A DNA stretch of 64,000 bases from Gari tellinella (Eukaryota; Mollusca; Bivalvia; Cardiida; Psammobiidae): positions 13,698,291-13,762,290 of the forward strand of contig OV277868.1 in the NCBI GenBank assembly GCA_922989275.2, written 5' to 3'. A program made the translations under genes and the position numbers. Position 1 is the first letter of the stretch, and each line of letters opens with the position of its first letter. The notes under the pieces are model-generated. The model saw only the letters and a program-made list of their open reading frames with translations, had not been told where the DNA came from and did not search any database. Below are positions 20,288 to 32,212 of this stretch, piece by piece.

Positions 20288-22046
20288 ACAAGAGTTGTCA
20301 GAGAGACAACAAAGCTCGCCATCGGCACATTTAGAAACTAAAAAGCACACTCAAGGTCACCCAGGTCAACCTTTTTGCCTGTATGGAAAGGTCTTGTCAA
20401 TATACACATGAAAATCAAATATGAAGTTACACCTCAAGGGACATAGGAAATATAAGCGTCTTTTGAAACCTAAACACAGATTTGGAAACCTTAACCCTGG
20501 ACCTAAGGTCAAGGTCACAGGGGTCCAAAATGTTCTGTGCATGGAAAGGTCTTGTCCATATGCAAACACATACCAACTATGAAAGCAATACCTCAAGGGA
20601 CATAGAAGTTATAGACATTTTTCAAAACCTAAACACAGATTTCGAAACCAAAACGCGTTAAGATCAAGGTTAAGGTCACAGTGGTACAAATTTTTCTGTG
20701 CATGGAAAGGTCTTGTCCATATGCACACACATACCAACTATGAAAGCAATGCATCAAGGGACATAGAAGTTATAGGCATTTTTTGAAACCTAAACACAGA
20801 TTTTGAAACCTAAACGCGGGCTTTAAGTTCAAGGTCAAGGTCACAGGGGTCCAATTTTTTCTGTGCATGGAAAGGTCTTGTCCATATGCACACACATACC
20901 AACTATGAAAGCAATACCTCAAGGGACATAGAAGTTATAGGCATTTTTCGAAACCTAAACACAGATTTCGAAACCTAAACGGGCTTTAAGTTCAAGATCC
21001 TGGTCACAGGGGTTTAAATTTTTCTGTGCATGGGAAGGTCTTGTCCATATGCACACACATACCAACTATGAAAGCAATACCTCAAGGGACAAAGAAGTTA
21101 TAGGCATTTTTTAAAACCTAAGCACAGATTTCGAAACCTAAACGCGGGCCCTAAGTTCAAGGTCAAGGTCACAGGGGTCCAAATTTTTCTGTACATGGGA
21201 AGGTCTTGTCCATATGCACACACATACCAACTATGAAAGCAATACCTCAAGGGACATAGAAGTTATAGGCATTTTTCGAAACCTAAACACAGATTTCGAA
21301 ACCTAAACGCTGGCCCTTAGTTCAAGGTCAAGGTCACAGGGGTCCAAATTTTTCTGTGCATGGAAAGGTCTTGTCCATATACACACACATACCAACTATG
21401 AAAGCAATACCTCAAGGGACATAGAAGTTATAGGCATTTTTCGAAACCTAAACACAGATTTCGAAACCTAAACGCGGGCCCTAAGTTCAAGGTCAAGGTC
21501 ACAGGGGTCCAAATTTTTCTGTGCATGGAAAGGTCTTGTCCATATACACACACATACCAACTATGAAAGCAATACTTCAAGGGACATAGAAGTTATAGGC
21601 ATTTTTCGAAACCTAAACACAGATCTCGAAACCTAAACGCTGGCCCTTAGTTCAAGGTCAAGGTCACAGGGGTCCAAATTTTTCTGTGCATGGAAAGGTC
21701 TTGTCCATATACACACACATACCAACTATGAAAGCAATACCTCAAGGGACATAGAAGTTATAGGCATTTTTCGAAACCTAAACACAGATTTCGAAACCTA
21801 AACGCGGGCCCTAAGTTCAAGGTCAAGGTCACAGGGGTCCAAATTTTTCTGTGCATGGTAAGGTCTTGTCCATATACACACACATACCAACTATGAAAGC
21901 AATACCTCAAGGGACATAGAAGTTATAGACATTTTCTTAAAATTGTTTACGCCGTTCACGACGACGCCGACGACAACGACGACGACGACGACTACACCGG
22001 GGGTATTGCAATAGCTCGTCATGTACTTCATACAGGCGAGCTAAAA
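20288..22046 (+). mobile_element. Chimeric 165-bp satellite element at the duplication join
   Basis: The 5' end (acaagagttgtc at 20288) is the start of the element that interrupts the LINE. The 3' end (ggcgagctaaaa at 22046) is that of the element at 14677-16869. The switch lies in a satellite unit at about 21225-21290. It has about nine anchors (20572 to 21886), mostly spaced 165 bp. It is therefore a recombination product, not an independent insertion. Confidence 0.85.
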
Positions 22047-22298
22047 ACAATCAAATATAAGAGACAGACCAAACACGAGACGCTTCACTGATTCATGGAA
22101 GTCCAAAACGCCAGAGTTTCAGTTAGTGAAACTCATTTCACTGTAACCACATATTTTTACACAGTACAGTTTCGTTGTATAGCTGAAGCTTCTCAGAGTG
22201 TAAAAAATAAACGGAGGATCGGTGCAATCGCTAATCGCAACACATAATTATTTATCTCTCCAGCCAGCCCATCAAAATGATCAAGAATAATCACTTAC

Positions 22299-22336
22299 CG
22301 ATCGCCGGCTTTCAGTCCTGATAGTGGATCTCGCAT
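22299..22336 (-). other. Duplicate of the possible first exon
   Basis: Identical copy of 17122-17159 including ATG and GTAAGT. The same caution applies. Confidence 0.2.
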
Positions 22337-22666
22337 GTCATTCTACACGTTCATATTTTCAAAGGGCATAGTTTTCTTCAAATTACTCTTTCATCATGAT
22401 TCATGTCCGTTTCGGGGTGATTTACATGCACGTTTGACAGGCGATATCTTTTTGACAGGTGGCTGCCATTTAACAAAATAAAGAGTTTACCTCCACAAGG
22501 TGAAGAGTGAAATTTCAGACGGGTTTGCTATTATTCTGGAATAAAGTTACGACAATTTCTACAACAACGTTAGTAAGACGGTCGCAAGTTTATCGTAGGA
22601 TTATCGTATCTTAAAAACTTACGATATATTTTATCGTAAAGTTACAATGTTTAGTAAGACGAGCCC

Positions 22667-22824
22667 CAGATCATCAATATCTGAGATGAATCTTCACTAT
22701 GATTATGGTCCTCTACCGAGATCAAATTATGACACCTGGGTCATAGCTATATCAAAATGTTGTCTTGCCCAGTAAGCTTCTAATGTTCTCAGGTGAGAGA
22801 AATGTGGCCCTCTGGGCCTCTTGT
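22667..22824 (-). mobile_element. Duplicate of the truncated minus-strand element
   Basis: Copy of 17490-17647, with the 5' acaagaggcccagagggcc end at 22824 on the minus strand. Confidence 0.65.
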
Positions 22825-23454
22825 TTAAATAACAAAATGATTTTAAGAAATCTGGTAGAGGATCGTCAATTGACCATTTGTGTACAATTATTTTTAATTT
22901 GGACCAGTAGTAGCAGAGAAGAATTTTTTTAAAGTTTTTACTATACAGTAACATAAGGAAAACTTGCCCCACCAACTGGCGGCCATGTTTTTTTAGATAT
23001 CAAAATAATTTTAAGAAATCTGGTAGAGGTTCACCCATGGATCATTTGCATAAAATTACTTTCAAATCGGACCAGTAGTTTTTGAGAAGAAGATTTTCAC
23101 TATAGCCATATAAGGAAAATTTGCCCCACCCACTAGCGGCCATGTTTTTTAAGATAGGATTTTTTTTTTAAGAAATCTGATAGAAGGTCACCAGTGGCAC
23201 ATTTGGGTAAAAACAGTTTGAATTCGGACCTGTAGTTTTTGACAAGAAGATTTTTAAAGTTTTTTCAATTGGTTGCCATGGCAACCACAATTTCAATTGA
23301 ATGACCTATATTTGAAGAAATATGAGAGAGTACCCGACCAGGAACAATTCTATGAAGTTTTTATGAAATTGGCCCAGTGGTTATCAAGAAGAAGATCTTT
23401 GAACAAAAAGTTTGACGACGGACCATGACGGACACAGGGCGATCACAATAGCTA
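22825..23454 (+). mobile_element. Duplicate of the truncated element body
   Basis: Copy of 17648-18277 ending cgatcacaatagct. One substitution at 23417 (g against a in copy 1). Confidence 0.55.
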
Positions 23455-23559
23455 ACAAGAGGCCCATGCGGGCCTAAATATCGCACACTCACTCACTATC
23501 CTAGTTTAGCGTCTGTGTTCCCTTCGTCAGGGATTCAGACAGGAAGACTTTCCATTGAA
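23455..23559 (+). mobile_element. Duplicate of the invaded element 5' end
   Basis: Copy of 18278-18382, interrupted at 23560 and continuing at about 24817-24849. Confidence 0.65.
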
Positions 23560-24816
23560 ACAAGAGCCCCATGGGGCATATTTCGCTCACCTGAGAATAG
23601 CTGAAAAATGGAGATAATGATTTATGTCCAGGACTGACTTAGATATGCAACAGACTGGAACAATTTGAACAAAATATGTAAAGAATATTAAAAAGTGTCA
23701 CCATACCGAATATAAAAGCTCTGGCCATATTAGTGTCAGAGAATAAGACGTTTGAAATTTTCTCTATATAACTCTATGTAAAACTGTGACCCCCTGGGCA
23801 GGGCCAATTTTGACCCCAGGGGCATAATTTGAACAAACTTGATAGAGGACCTGTAGGCGATGCTATGTGCCCAATATCTAAGCTCTGGCCCTTGTAGTTT
23901 CAGACAAGAAGATTTTTAAAGTTTTCATTGAAAAAAATCTATTTTTAGCTCCTTTGACCTAGTTATGCAACCGACCTTAACCATTTGAACAATTTTGGTA
24001 TAGGACATCTAGAAGTGTCCCCATGCCAAATATCAAAGCTCTGGCCATATTAGTTTCAAAGAAGAAGACGTTTGAAAATTTCACTATATAACTCTATGTG
24101 AAACTGTGAACCCCCGGGGCGGGCCAATTTTGACCTCAGGGGCATAATTTGAACAAACTTGATAGAGGGCCTGTAGGCGATGCTATGTGCCAAATATCTA
24201 AGCTCTGGCCCTTGTAGTTTTAGACAAGAAGATTTTTAAAGTTTTCATTGAAAAAAATCTATTTTTAGCTCCAGTGACCTAGATATGCAACCGACCAGAA
24301 CCATTTGAACAGTTTTGGTATAGGACATCTAGAAGTGTCCCCATGCCAAATATCAATGCTCTGGCCTCATTAGTTTCAGAGAAGAAGACGTTTGAAAATT
24401 TCACTATATAACTCTATGTAAAACTGTGACCCCCGGGCCGGGGCCAATTTTGACCCCAGGGGCATAATTTGAACAAACTTGATAGAGGACCTGTAGGCGA
24501 TGCTATGTGCCAAATATCTAAGCTCTGGCCCTTGCAGTTTTTGCCAAGAAGATTTTTTAAGATTTCCTTATTTTTTCACTTTTTTGGTTGCCATGGCAAC
24601 AAGAGTTCTGCATTGTTTTTAATTCTTTGAACAAATTTGAAAGAGCTTGACCCAAGGAACATTTCTGTAAAGTTTGGTTGAATTCTGTCAAGCAGTATAG
24701 GAGGAGATGTCATTTGAAGCAATTGTTAACGACGACGCATGACTAACGACGGACGAGGACGGACGCAGGGCCATCCCAATAAATCACCTTGAGCCTTTGG
24801 CTCAGATGAGCTAAAA
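23560..24816 (+). mobile_element. Duplicate of the 319-bp-repeat element
   Basis: Copy of 18383-19639 with the same ends, acaagagccccatggggc and gatgagctaaaa. Confidence 0.8.
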
Positions 24817-24849
24817 ATAAACTATTTTTAGCTAATGTGACCCAGATAT

Positions 24850-25464
24850 TACCTTGATTACTTTGATTACCTTGATCTTCGGGCCATAATATTGGATGTT
24901 AGTCCATCAAGGCCCCTCTAGTGAAGTTCTTCGTTAATGTTCCATATACTGATATAGTTTCTTCGTTAATTATGCAAAGAATTAGTTAACATGTTGGGTT
25001 AAATTTCTTGATGTTCCAATTTGTTGAGTTTAGTTTAGATTTAAAACTGTTGACTGATCTGGCTGAAACTGTATCCTGTGGCAGGTTATTCCAAAAGTTG
25101 ACAGATCTTTGTGAAAATGAGTGGAGACGGAGGTTATTTCTACACTTCTTCTTAGTAAATTTGAGATGGTGTCCACGTAGCTCACCAACTGCTAGTGAGA
25201 ACATATTTTCCCATTTCAATTCATCAAAATTATGTGTTGCTTTGAAAATTTGAAGCATGTCATAACGATCCCGTCTATATTCAAGGGTAGGAATACCTAG
25301 TTGAGTCAGTCTTTCTGGATAATTTAAGCCAGCCAGGTCAGGCACTGATCGTGTTGCTCTCCTCTGAACACCCTCAATTCTCTTGATATCTTTTTTCAAA
25401 TGTGGTGACCAAACACAAGAGCCATATTCCAAAACTGGACGAACAATTGACTTGTATAGTTGTA
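24850..25464 (-). pseudogene. CR1-like LINE ORF2 C-terminal part (original copy)
   Basis: The minus-strand frame 24986-25464 encodes the final ~160 residues of the LINE polymerase protein (LYKSIVRPVLEYGSCVWSP to the stop). Its 5' neighbour is not LINE but the satellite element 25465-27810. Across that element the LINE resumes at 27811, and taking out 2,346 bp leaves the frame unbroken (28567-25465 = 3,102; 3,102-2,346 = 756 = 252 codons). So this is the true 3' end of the LINE spanning to about 31205. The 3' tail at about 24850-24890 has a taccttgatt-type repeat. Confidence 0.88.
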
Positions 25465-27810
25465 ACAAGAGTTGTCAGAGAGACAACAAAGCTCGCCATC
25501 GGCACATTTAGAAACTAAAAAGCACACTCAAGGTCACCCAGGTCAACCTTTTTGCCTGTATGGAAAGGTCTTGTCAATATACACATGAAAATCAAATATG
25601 AAGTTACACCTCAAGGGACATAGGAAATATAAGCGTCTTTTGAAACCTAAACACAGATTTGGAAACCTTAACCCTGGACCTAAGGTCAAGGTCACAGGGG
25701 TCCAAAATGTTCTGTGCATGGAAAGGTCTTGTCCATATGCAAACACATACCAACTATGAAAGCAATACCTCAAGGGACATAGAAGTTATAGACATTTTTC
25801 AAAACCTAAACACAGATTTCGAAACCAAAACGCGTTAAGATCAAGGTTAAGGTCACAGTGGTACAAATTTTTCTGTGCATGGAAAGGTCTTGTCCATATG
25901 CACACACATACCAACTATGAAAGCAATGCATCAAGGGACATAGAAGTTATAGGCATTTTTTGAAACCTAAACACAGATTTTGAAACCTAAACGCGGGCTT
26001 TAAGTTCAAGGTCAAGGTCACAGGGGTCCAATTTTTTCTGTGCATGGAAAGGTCTTGTCCATATGCACACACATACCAACTATGAAAGCAATACCTCAAG
26101 GGACATAGAAGTTATAGGCATTTTTCGAAACCTAAACACAGATTTCGAAACCTAAACGGGCTTTAAGTTCAAGATCCTGGTCACAGGGGTTTAAATTTTT
26201 CTGTGCATGGGAAGGTCTTGTCCATATGCACACACATACCAACTATGAAAGCAATACCTCAAGGGACAAAGAAGTTATAGGCATTTTTTAAAACCTAAGC
26301 ACAGATTTCGAAACCTAAACGCGGGCCCTAAGTTCAAGGTCAAGGTCACAGGGGTCCAAATTTTTCTGTACATGGGAAGGTCTTGTCCATATGCACACAC
26401 ATACCAACTATGAAAGCAATACCTCAAGGGACATAGAAGTTATAGGCATTTTTCGAAACCTAAACACAGATTTTGAAACCTAAACGCGGGCTTTAAGTTC
26501 AAGGTCAAGGTCACAGGGGTCCAAATTTTTCTGTACATGAAAAGGTCTTGTCCATATGCACCCACATATCAACTATGAAAGCAATACCTCAAGGGACATA
26601 GAAGTTATAGACATTTTCTGAAACCTAAACACAGATTTTGAAACCTAAGCGCGGGCCCTAAGTTCAAGGTCAAGGTCAAAGGGGTCCAAATTTTTCTGGG
26701 CATGAGAAGGTCTTGTCCATATGCACACACATACCAACTATGAAAGCAATACCTCAAGGGACATAGAAGTTATAGGCATTTTTTAAAACCTAAACACAGA
26801 TTTCGAAACCTAAACGTGGGCCCTAAGTTCAAGGTCAAGGTCACAGGGGTCCAAATTTTTTTGTGCATGGGAAGGTCTTGTCCATATGCACACACATACC
26901 AACTATGAAAGCAATACCTCAAGGGACATAGAAGTTATAGGCATTTTTCGAAACCTAAACACACATTTCGAAACAGGGGTCAACATTTTTCTGTACATGA
27001 AAAGGTCTTGTCCATATGCACCCACATATCAACTATGAAAGCAATACCTCAAGGGACATAGAAGTTATAGGCATTTTCTGAAACCTAAACACAGATTTTG
27101 AAACATAAACGCGGGCCCTAAGTTCAAGGTCAAGGTCACAGGGGTCCTAATTTTTTTGTGCATGAGAAAGGTCTTGTCCATATGCACACACATACCAACT
27201 ATGAAAGCAATACCTCAAGGGACATAGAAGTTATAGGCATTTTTCGAAACCTAAACGCGGGCCCTTAGTTCAAGGTCAAGGTCACAGGGGTCCAAATTTT
27301 TCTGTGCATGGGAAGGTCTTGTCCATATGCACACACATACCAACTATGAAAGCAATACCTCAAGGAACATAGAAGTTATAGTCATTTTTTGAAACCTAAA
27401 CACAGATTTCGAAACCTAAATGCGGGCCCTTAGTTCAAGGTCAAGGTCACAGGGGTCCAATTGTTTCTGTGCATGGAAAGGTCTTGTCCATATGCACACA
27501 CATACCAACTATGAAAGCAATACCTCAAGGGACATAGAAGTTATAGGCATTTTTAGAAACCTAAACACAGATTTCGAAACCTAAACGCGGGCCCTAAGTT
27601 CAAGGTCAAGGTGACAGGGGTCAATTTTTTCTGTGCATGGAAAGGTCTTGTCCATATGCACACACATACCAACTATGAAAGCAATACCTCAAGGGACATA
27701 GAAGTTATAGGGATTTTCTTAAAATTGTTTACGCCGTTCACGACGACGTCGACGACTACACCGGGGGTATTGCAATAGCTCGTCATGTACTTCGTACAGG
27801 CGAGCTAAAA
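25465..27810 (+). mobile_element. Helentron-like 165-bp satellite element inside the LINE
   Basis: Begins acaagagttgtc with the gttgtc/gacaac hairpin and agctcgcc, and ends gtacaggcgagctaaaa at 27810. The core has about 12-13 units of about 165 bp, some shortened (for example near 26960-26975). It ends with gacgacgtcgacgac and caatagctcgtc. The host site is readable because the target is coding: removal rejoins LINE codons exactly at an A|A position. Runs of A leave one or two bases of uncertainty at each edge. No transposase or helicase is encoded, so it must be moved in trans. Confidence 0.88.
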
Positions 27811-29123
27811 ACATGTTTTTATCCATATATTCAAAAGTACGGTGTATGATGCCTAAGTTCCTTTGAGCTTTCTTAACAATATTTGTTAAATGCCTATCAA
27901 AGTTTAGATCCGAATCAAAGGTAACACCCAGGTCTTTTTCATGATTGACATTTTCAATAGCTGTGAATGATTGATCCGAGTTTTTCATAGAATATCTGTA
28001 GTTGTCATTATTATAGCCGATGTGCATTACTTTACATTTGGAAGCATTGAAAGATAATTTCCATTTATGGCTCCAGTCACACAGATTATCCAAGTCCTTT
28101 TGTAGGTTTTCGGAATCAGTTTCATTTTGAATAGATGAATAAATGTTACTGTCGTCTGCAAAGATTTTTACAATTCCTTCTGTTACATCTGGCAGATCAT
28201 TGATGAAGCATAAAAATAGAATCGGACCAAGGACACTGCCTTGTGGCACACCGCTTATAACATTTGACCATGATGAGGTATCTGCTCCAATACAAACTTG
28301 CTGTCTTCTACCAGTGAGAAAATTTTGTATGCAGTGTAGAACAGAACCACGAATACCTAGTTTATGAAGTTTCAAAATCAGATGTTCATGGGGAACACTG
28401 TCGAAAGCTTTGCTTAAGTCGAGGTATATGACATCTATTGGGTCTCCTCTATCAAGTAGCTCAGTCCATTCATCAAGTATTTCCAATAGCTGTGTGGTGC
28501 ATGATCTTCCTGGACGGAAACCATATTGAGAGTCAGACAGCAAATTGTTGGTTAATAAATATTTCATAAGCTTTTTGCGTATTACAGATTCACAGAGTTT
28601 ACATATTATTGAAGTGAGGCTGATGGGTCTATAGTTTGATGGCTCAAGTTTATTGCCCTTCTTGAAAATTGGCGAAACAATTGCATTTTTTCATTCAAGG
28701 GGAAGAATTCCTGATTGAAGAGATGTTTTGAAGATCATGTATAACAGGCAGTACAATTCGTTTTGAGCTTCAAGTAATACTTTTGGGTGAATCCCGTCAG
28801 GTCCTGGAGACTTATCCGACTTTAAACATTTCAATGCTTCAAGAACATCAACGGGTGAAAAATCAATCGCATCCAAAACATTTTCTTTATCATCATTGTT
28901 CAAGTGTTCCCCAAGATCTTCTGTTCTTACAAAAACACTACTAAAGAAATTGTTTAGCACCTCTGCCTTGTCTTTTTTTTCTGAAGCCGTGGTACCATCT
29001 GGTTTTCTTAAGTCACCAATTGTATCTCTAGTTTTACATTTAGAGTGAACATATTTCCAAAACGATTTACCATTTTCTTTTAATTCATCAACAATCTTTT
29101 TTTCGTATGAACGTTTTGCTCGT
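27811..29123 (-). pseudogene. CR1-like LINE reverse transcriptase region
   Basis: Minus-strand coding from 29123 to 27811 in one frame. It covers the EN-RT linker (KSFWKYVHSKC), SPGPDGIHPKVL, the RT core with QYGFRPGRSCTTQLLE, YLDLSKAFDSVPHEHL, SGVPQGSVLGPILFL and the catalytic FADDSN, then HEKDLGVTFD and the thumb region. The RT copies element RNA at a nicked target. A single in-frame TGA at 28691-28693 stands where Trp is usual before KNAIVSPIFKKG, so the protein is truncated. The motif order and GVPQGSVLGP wording are CR1/L2-like. The region is bounded by two later insertions. Confidence 0.9.
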
Positions 29124-30211
29124 TTTTAGCTCACCTGAGCTAGCTCAGGGTGAGCTTTTGCAATCCTTGAATGTCCGGCGTCCGGCGTGCAGTGTGCATC
29201 GTCCGGCGTCAACAATTTTAGTGTTTACACTCTAGAGGCCACAATATTTTTCCAATCTTTCTCAAACTTGCTCACATTGTATATTACCATAAGAGTTCAA
29301 ATGAGTTCGATTATAGTTGAAATCGGACTAATAGGTCAAGAGTTATCAACCTTTGAATTGCTGAAAATGCCATATTTAACAGTGTTTACACTCTAGAGGC
29401 CACAATATTTATCCAATCTTTCTCAAACTTGCTCAGATTGTATATTACCATAAGAGTTCGGATGAGTTCGATTATGGTTGAAATCTGAATAGGTCAAGAG
29501 TAATCTACCTTTGAATTGCTGAAAATGCCATATTTAACAGTGTTTACACTCTAGAGGCCACAATATATATCCAATCTTTCTCCAACTTGCTCAGATTGTA
29601 TATTACCATAAGAGTTCATATGAGTACGATTATGGTTGAAATTGAATTGATAGGTCGAGAGTTATCTACCTTTGAATTGCTGAAAATGCCATATTTAAGG
29701 GTGTTTACATTCTAGAAGCCACAATTTTTGTCTAATCTTTCTAAAACTTGCTCATAATCGAATAAATGCAATTATGGTTGAAATCAGACTTATAGGTCAA
29801 GAGTTATCTGCCCTTGAATTGCTGAAAATGCCATATCTAACAGCGTTTACACTCTTGCAACTACCATTCTCAATGGATTTTGATTATACTTGCACACAAA
29901 GTATATAGCTATAAGTTCTCGAAGGAGTGCAATTATTGTTGAAATCTAATCATTGTGGCAATAGTTATCTGCCATTGAAATCCTTTGAAATGCTAGAAAA
30001 GGCTTCATTTCAGTATTGTTTAGGCTCTTAGAAGTTACCTGTCCTTGATGTACTCTTCTATACTAGAATTATGAGGTTGTATTCCAAAATTGTTTACATG
30101 CTATACTACAGATTTGAATGGATTTAGATTAAAACGGATGAAACAGAAAGGTAAAGCTATCAGGCTTCAGTACAACAGGTGAGCGATATCAGGGCCTTCA
30201 GGCCCTCTTGT
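29124..30211 (-). mobile_element. Helentron-like element inserted between LINE EN and RT
   Basis: On the minus strand it starts acaagagggcctgaaggcc (hairpin), then cgctcacctgttg, and ends with the hairpin agctcaccctgagc / gctcaggtgagct and ctaaaa. The core holds about four units of roughly 165 bp (gtgtttacactctagaggcc, caatctttctcaaacttgct). A cggcgtccggcgtgc tract near 29180 is next to the 3' hairpin. Removal of 1,088 bp restores the LINE frame (31164-28960 = 2,204; minus 1,088 = 1,116 = 372 codons). Relatives: 39395-39490 and 63776-64000. Confidence 0.87.
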
Positions 30212-31205
30212 TTAGTTGAGGTACATTCGTTTCTACATGTGGCATATGCAAGATAATCTCTTGGAGAACGGGAGTGTTTATATTTCTTCCAGGCTTTTCT
30301 TTTTTTGTTAACTGCTATTTTTATTTCTTTGTTTAGCCAGAGAGGACTATCATGGTGGTTTACAGAGCACTTTTTTTTGGGTACATGTTCCTCTACTTTG
30401 TTGACTAATTGATTTTTAAAAGTGGACCACATCTCTTCTACATTTTTATTTTCTAGCAAGGTCTGCCAATCTGTATCTCCGAGATCTTTCCGTAGTTGTT
30501 CATAATTACCTTTGAAATATTGAAATCTCTCTGAAGCACAATTGTTATTGTCAATGTAACTCGTAAAGTCAAAATGTATCATTGAGTGATCACTGTTACC
30601 CAAGGGTGGACCTATACATATTGAATTTGGATCAACCATATTTTCCTCATTGGTGAAAAGCAAATCAAGGCAACTAGGAACTTGACCGTCTCTGTACCTT
30701 GTAGGTTCACATATTTGTTGGTAAAGAAAGTTATTCAAAACACAGTCTAGGAACTTTGTTGCTGTATTATTTGGTGAGTCAGGACTTTGTAAAGTATTCC
30801 AGCTGATGTCTTTGAAGTTAAAATCGCCCATTAGCATGTAATGGCTATATTTTTTACTCACTGATAAACTAATGAGCTCATTTAGTTTTATATTATTTGT
30901 ATTGCTAGAGTTTGGGCTGCTATACACCATTCCCACCAAGATTAGATCATTCTTATTTGTTTTTATTTCACACCATACATTCTCTTCGAAGCCAACATAG
31001 TCAAACACATCCACTCTTGTAGCATTGAGTTTCTTTTTCACTAGCAACATTACACCTCTATCTCCATCTCTAGAAGGGAAACATTTATCATATTCTGGGA
31101 ATATTATGTCTTTAATGTTGTATTTGTCATATGAAACTTTAGGATATATTTCACAGATGCCCACAATATCAGGTTTATCAACACCTAAGTAGCCTTCACA
31201 ACGTT
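30212..31205 (-). pseudogene. CR1-like LINE apurinic endonuclease domain, 5' truncated
   Basis: The minus-strand frame is open from about 31200 down to 30212. It encodes an APE-type endonuclease, which nicks target DNA for target-primed reverse transcription. Visible motifs: KPDIVGICEIYP, RGVMLLVKK, YMLMGDFNFKDISW, LDLLFTNEENMV and GPPLGNSDHSMIHFDF with the catalytic SDH. The usual N-terminal start of the domain and all of ORF1 are missing; homology stops around 31205, an ordinary 5' truncation. After removal of the two insertions, EN, RT and C-terminal pieces from 31164 to 24986 give 915 codons in a single frame. Confidence 0.9.
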
Positions 31206-31753
31206 AGAAAAACATACTATTAACTTGTTAGTTTCTCTTACAGTACAAGTCTCGCAATGTTTAAAAAGTCCGCGCTCCCAGCACGGACACTTTTGAATGT
31301 CCGCGGGTTTCCAGCACGGACAATTTTTTTGGATCATCGTGGACAAAATGTGTGTCCACCGCGGACAGAAATTTACCCTACGGGATATTTCCGCGGCGGA
31401 GTCGTCGCTGATTGCGATGGCATCATCGCGGATTGCGAGGCATCATCGTGGACGCTACCTGTATGAGTTGGAGTCGCTGAATCGCTTTAGGTGAAAATTA
31501 TCAAGAAAAGATATGCAACAGCTTACTTGTTCATACACGTGTGCACTTTTAACTGTAGAAACCTTTTTGGAATACAGTCATATTTCGAATTCATAATGAA
31601 ATATAATATACATGTAAATAGCCTACTCTTAAACCCCGAAACTGAAACAGGTTCTTTATGTTAAACTAAAGTCTATAGTCAGGTTGCCAAAAAAAAAAGA
31701 TAAAGGATTAAAAAAAAAGTCTACGTATAATGTGTTTTAGCTCACTGTCTAAG
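31206..31753. other. Short GC-rich patch in AT-rich sequence
   Basis: 31255-31500 is GC-rich with repeated gcacggac and atcatcg(c/t)gga phrases. Overlapping frames of 65-70 codons are open there but show no domain. A pyrimidine tract plus acag at about 31231-31241 resembles a splice acceptor. I do not call a gene. Confidence 0.3.
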
Positions 31754-32212
31754 TTTATTGAAAATCATACGGAAAGAGATTAAAAATGTCACTCGTATTC
31801 GGTCATAATTGTTTCGACCCAACACGAGAGATAAAACGGGGGAGAGTTATGAAACTCGGGAAAACCATTATTTGAATTCATTCCCGTAAACGTGTGTCTT
31901 CTTAGAAGACGAGAAACTAATAGTACAGTAAAACCTCTCTATAACGTCCACTAAATGGTTTTAGATAGCAGGTTCTTTAGGTTCTATGTTTTATTGAAAA
32001 TCGTACGGGTAGAGATTAAAAATGTCTGGCGCATTCTGTCATAATTGTTTAGAACCAACACGAGAATTAAAGGGGGGGGGGGGGGGGGAGAAGAGTTGTG
32101 AAACTCGGGAAAATAATTATTTGTTTTCAATCCCGTAAACTTGTACCTCCTCCTAAGAAAAGTAGCTAAAGATACAGAATAAAACCTCTCTATCACGACC
32201 ACTAAACTGTGT
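31754..32212 (+). repeat. 236-bp direct tandem duplication
   Basis: The first copy at 31754 to about 31960 and the second at 31990-32212 share tttattgaaaatc, gagattaaaaatgtc, gtcataattgttt, gaaactcgggaaaa and taaaacctctctat. The second holds a run of 17 G at about 32072-32088, prone to slippage. Confidence 0.8.

Larger units (their letters stand above)
16041..21217 (+). repeat. 5,177-bp tandem duplication, copy 1
   Basis: Every base I compared recurs 5,177 bp downstream in 21218-26394. Only three substitutions were noticed (18240 a/g, 19655 a/c, 20271 c/t). The join falls inside a 165-bp unit (about 21225-21290), so the duplication probably arose by unequal exchange between two satellite arrays. 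It holds the end of one array element, unique sequence, four shorter elements, a LINE 3' end and the start of a second array element. Confidence 0.93.
21218..26394 (+). repeat. 5,177-bp tandem duplication, copy 2
   Basis: Counterpart of 16041-21217, more than 99.9% identical as far as I compared by eye. The content in order: satellite 3' part, low-copy sequence (22047-22666), the minus element 22667-22824, body 22825-23454, elements at 23455 and 23560-24816, the LINE 3' end and the start of the second satellite array. Confidence 0.93.

Noticed and set aside
27719..27810. Arg-rich C-terminal extension of the LINE RT frame
   Set aside because: These residues are translation of the inserted element's 3' end (CGA repeats and GGCGAGCT), not LINE protein. 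The same tail appears on the frame ending at 54257.
25465..27813. A 4-bp AACA target duplication for the satellite elements
   Set aside because: AACA appears on both sides at some loci (14677, 25465, 56386), but ACA is constant at 5' ends while right flanks vary (42296, 46612, 12291). It is part of the element end, not a duplication.
31257..31494. Two overlapping frames of 65-69 codons in a GC-rich patch
   Set aside because: No domain, overlapping in different frames, with internally repetitive words. Not enough to call a gene.
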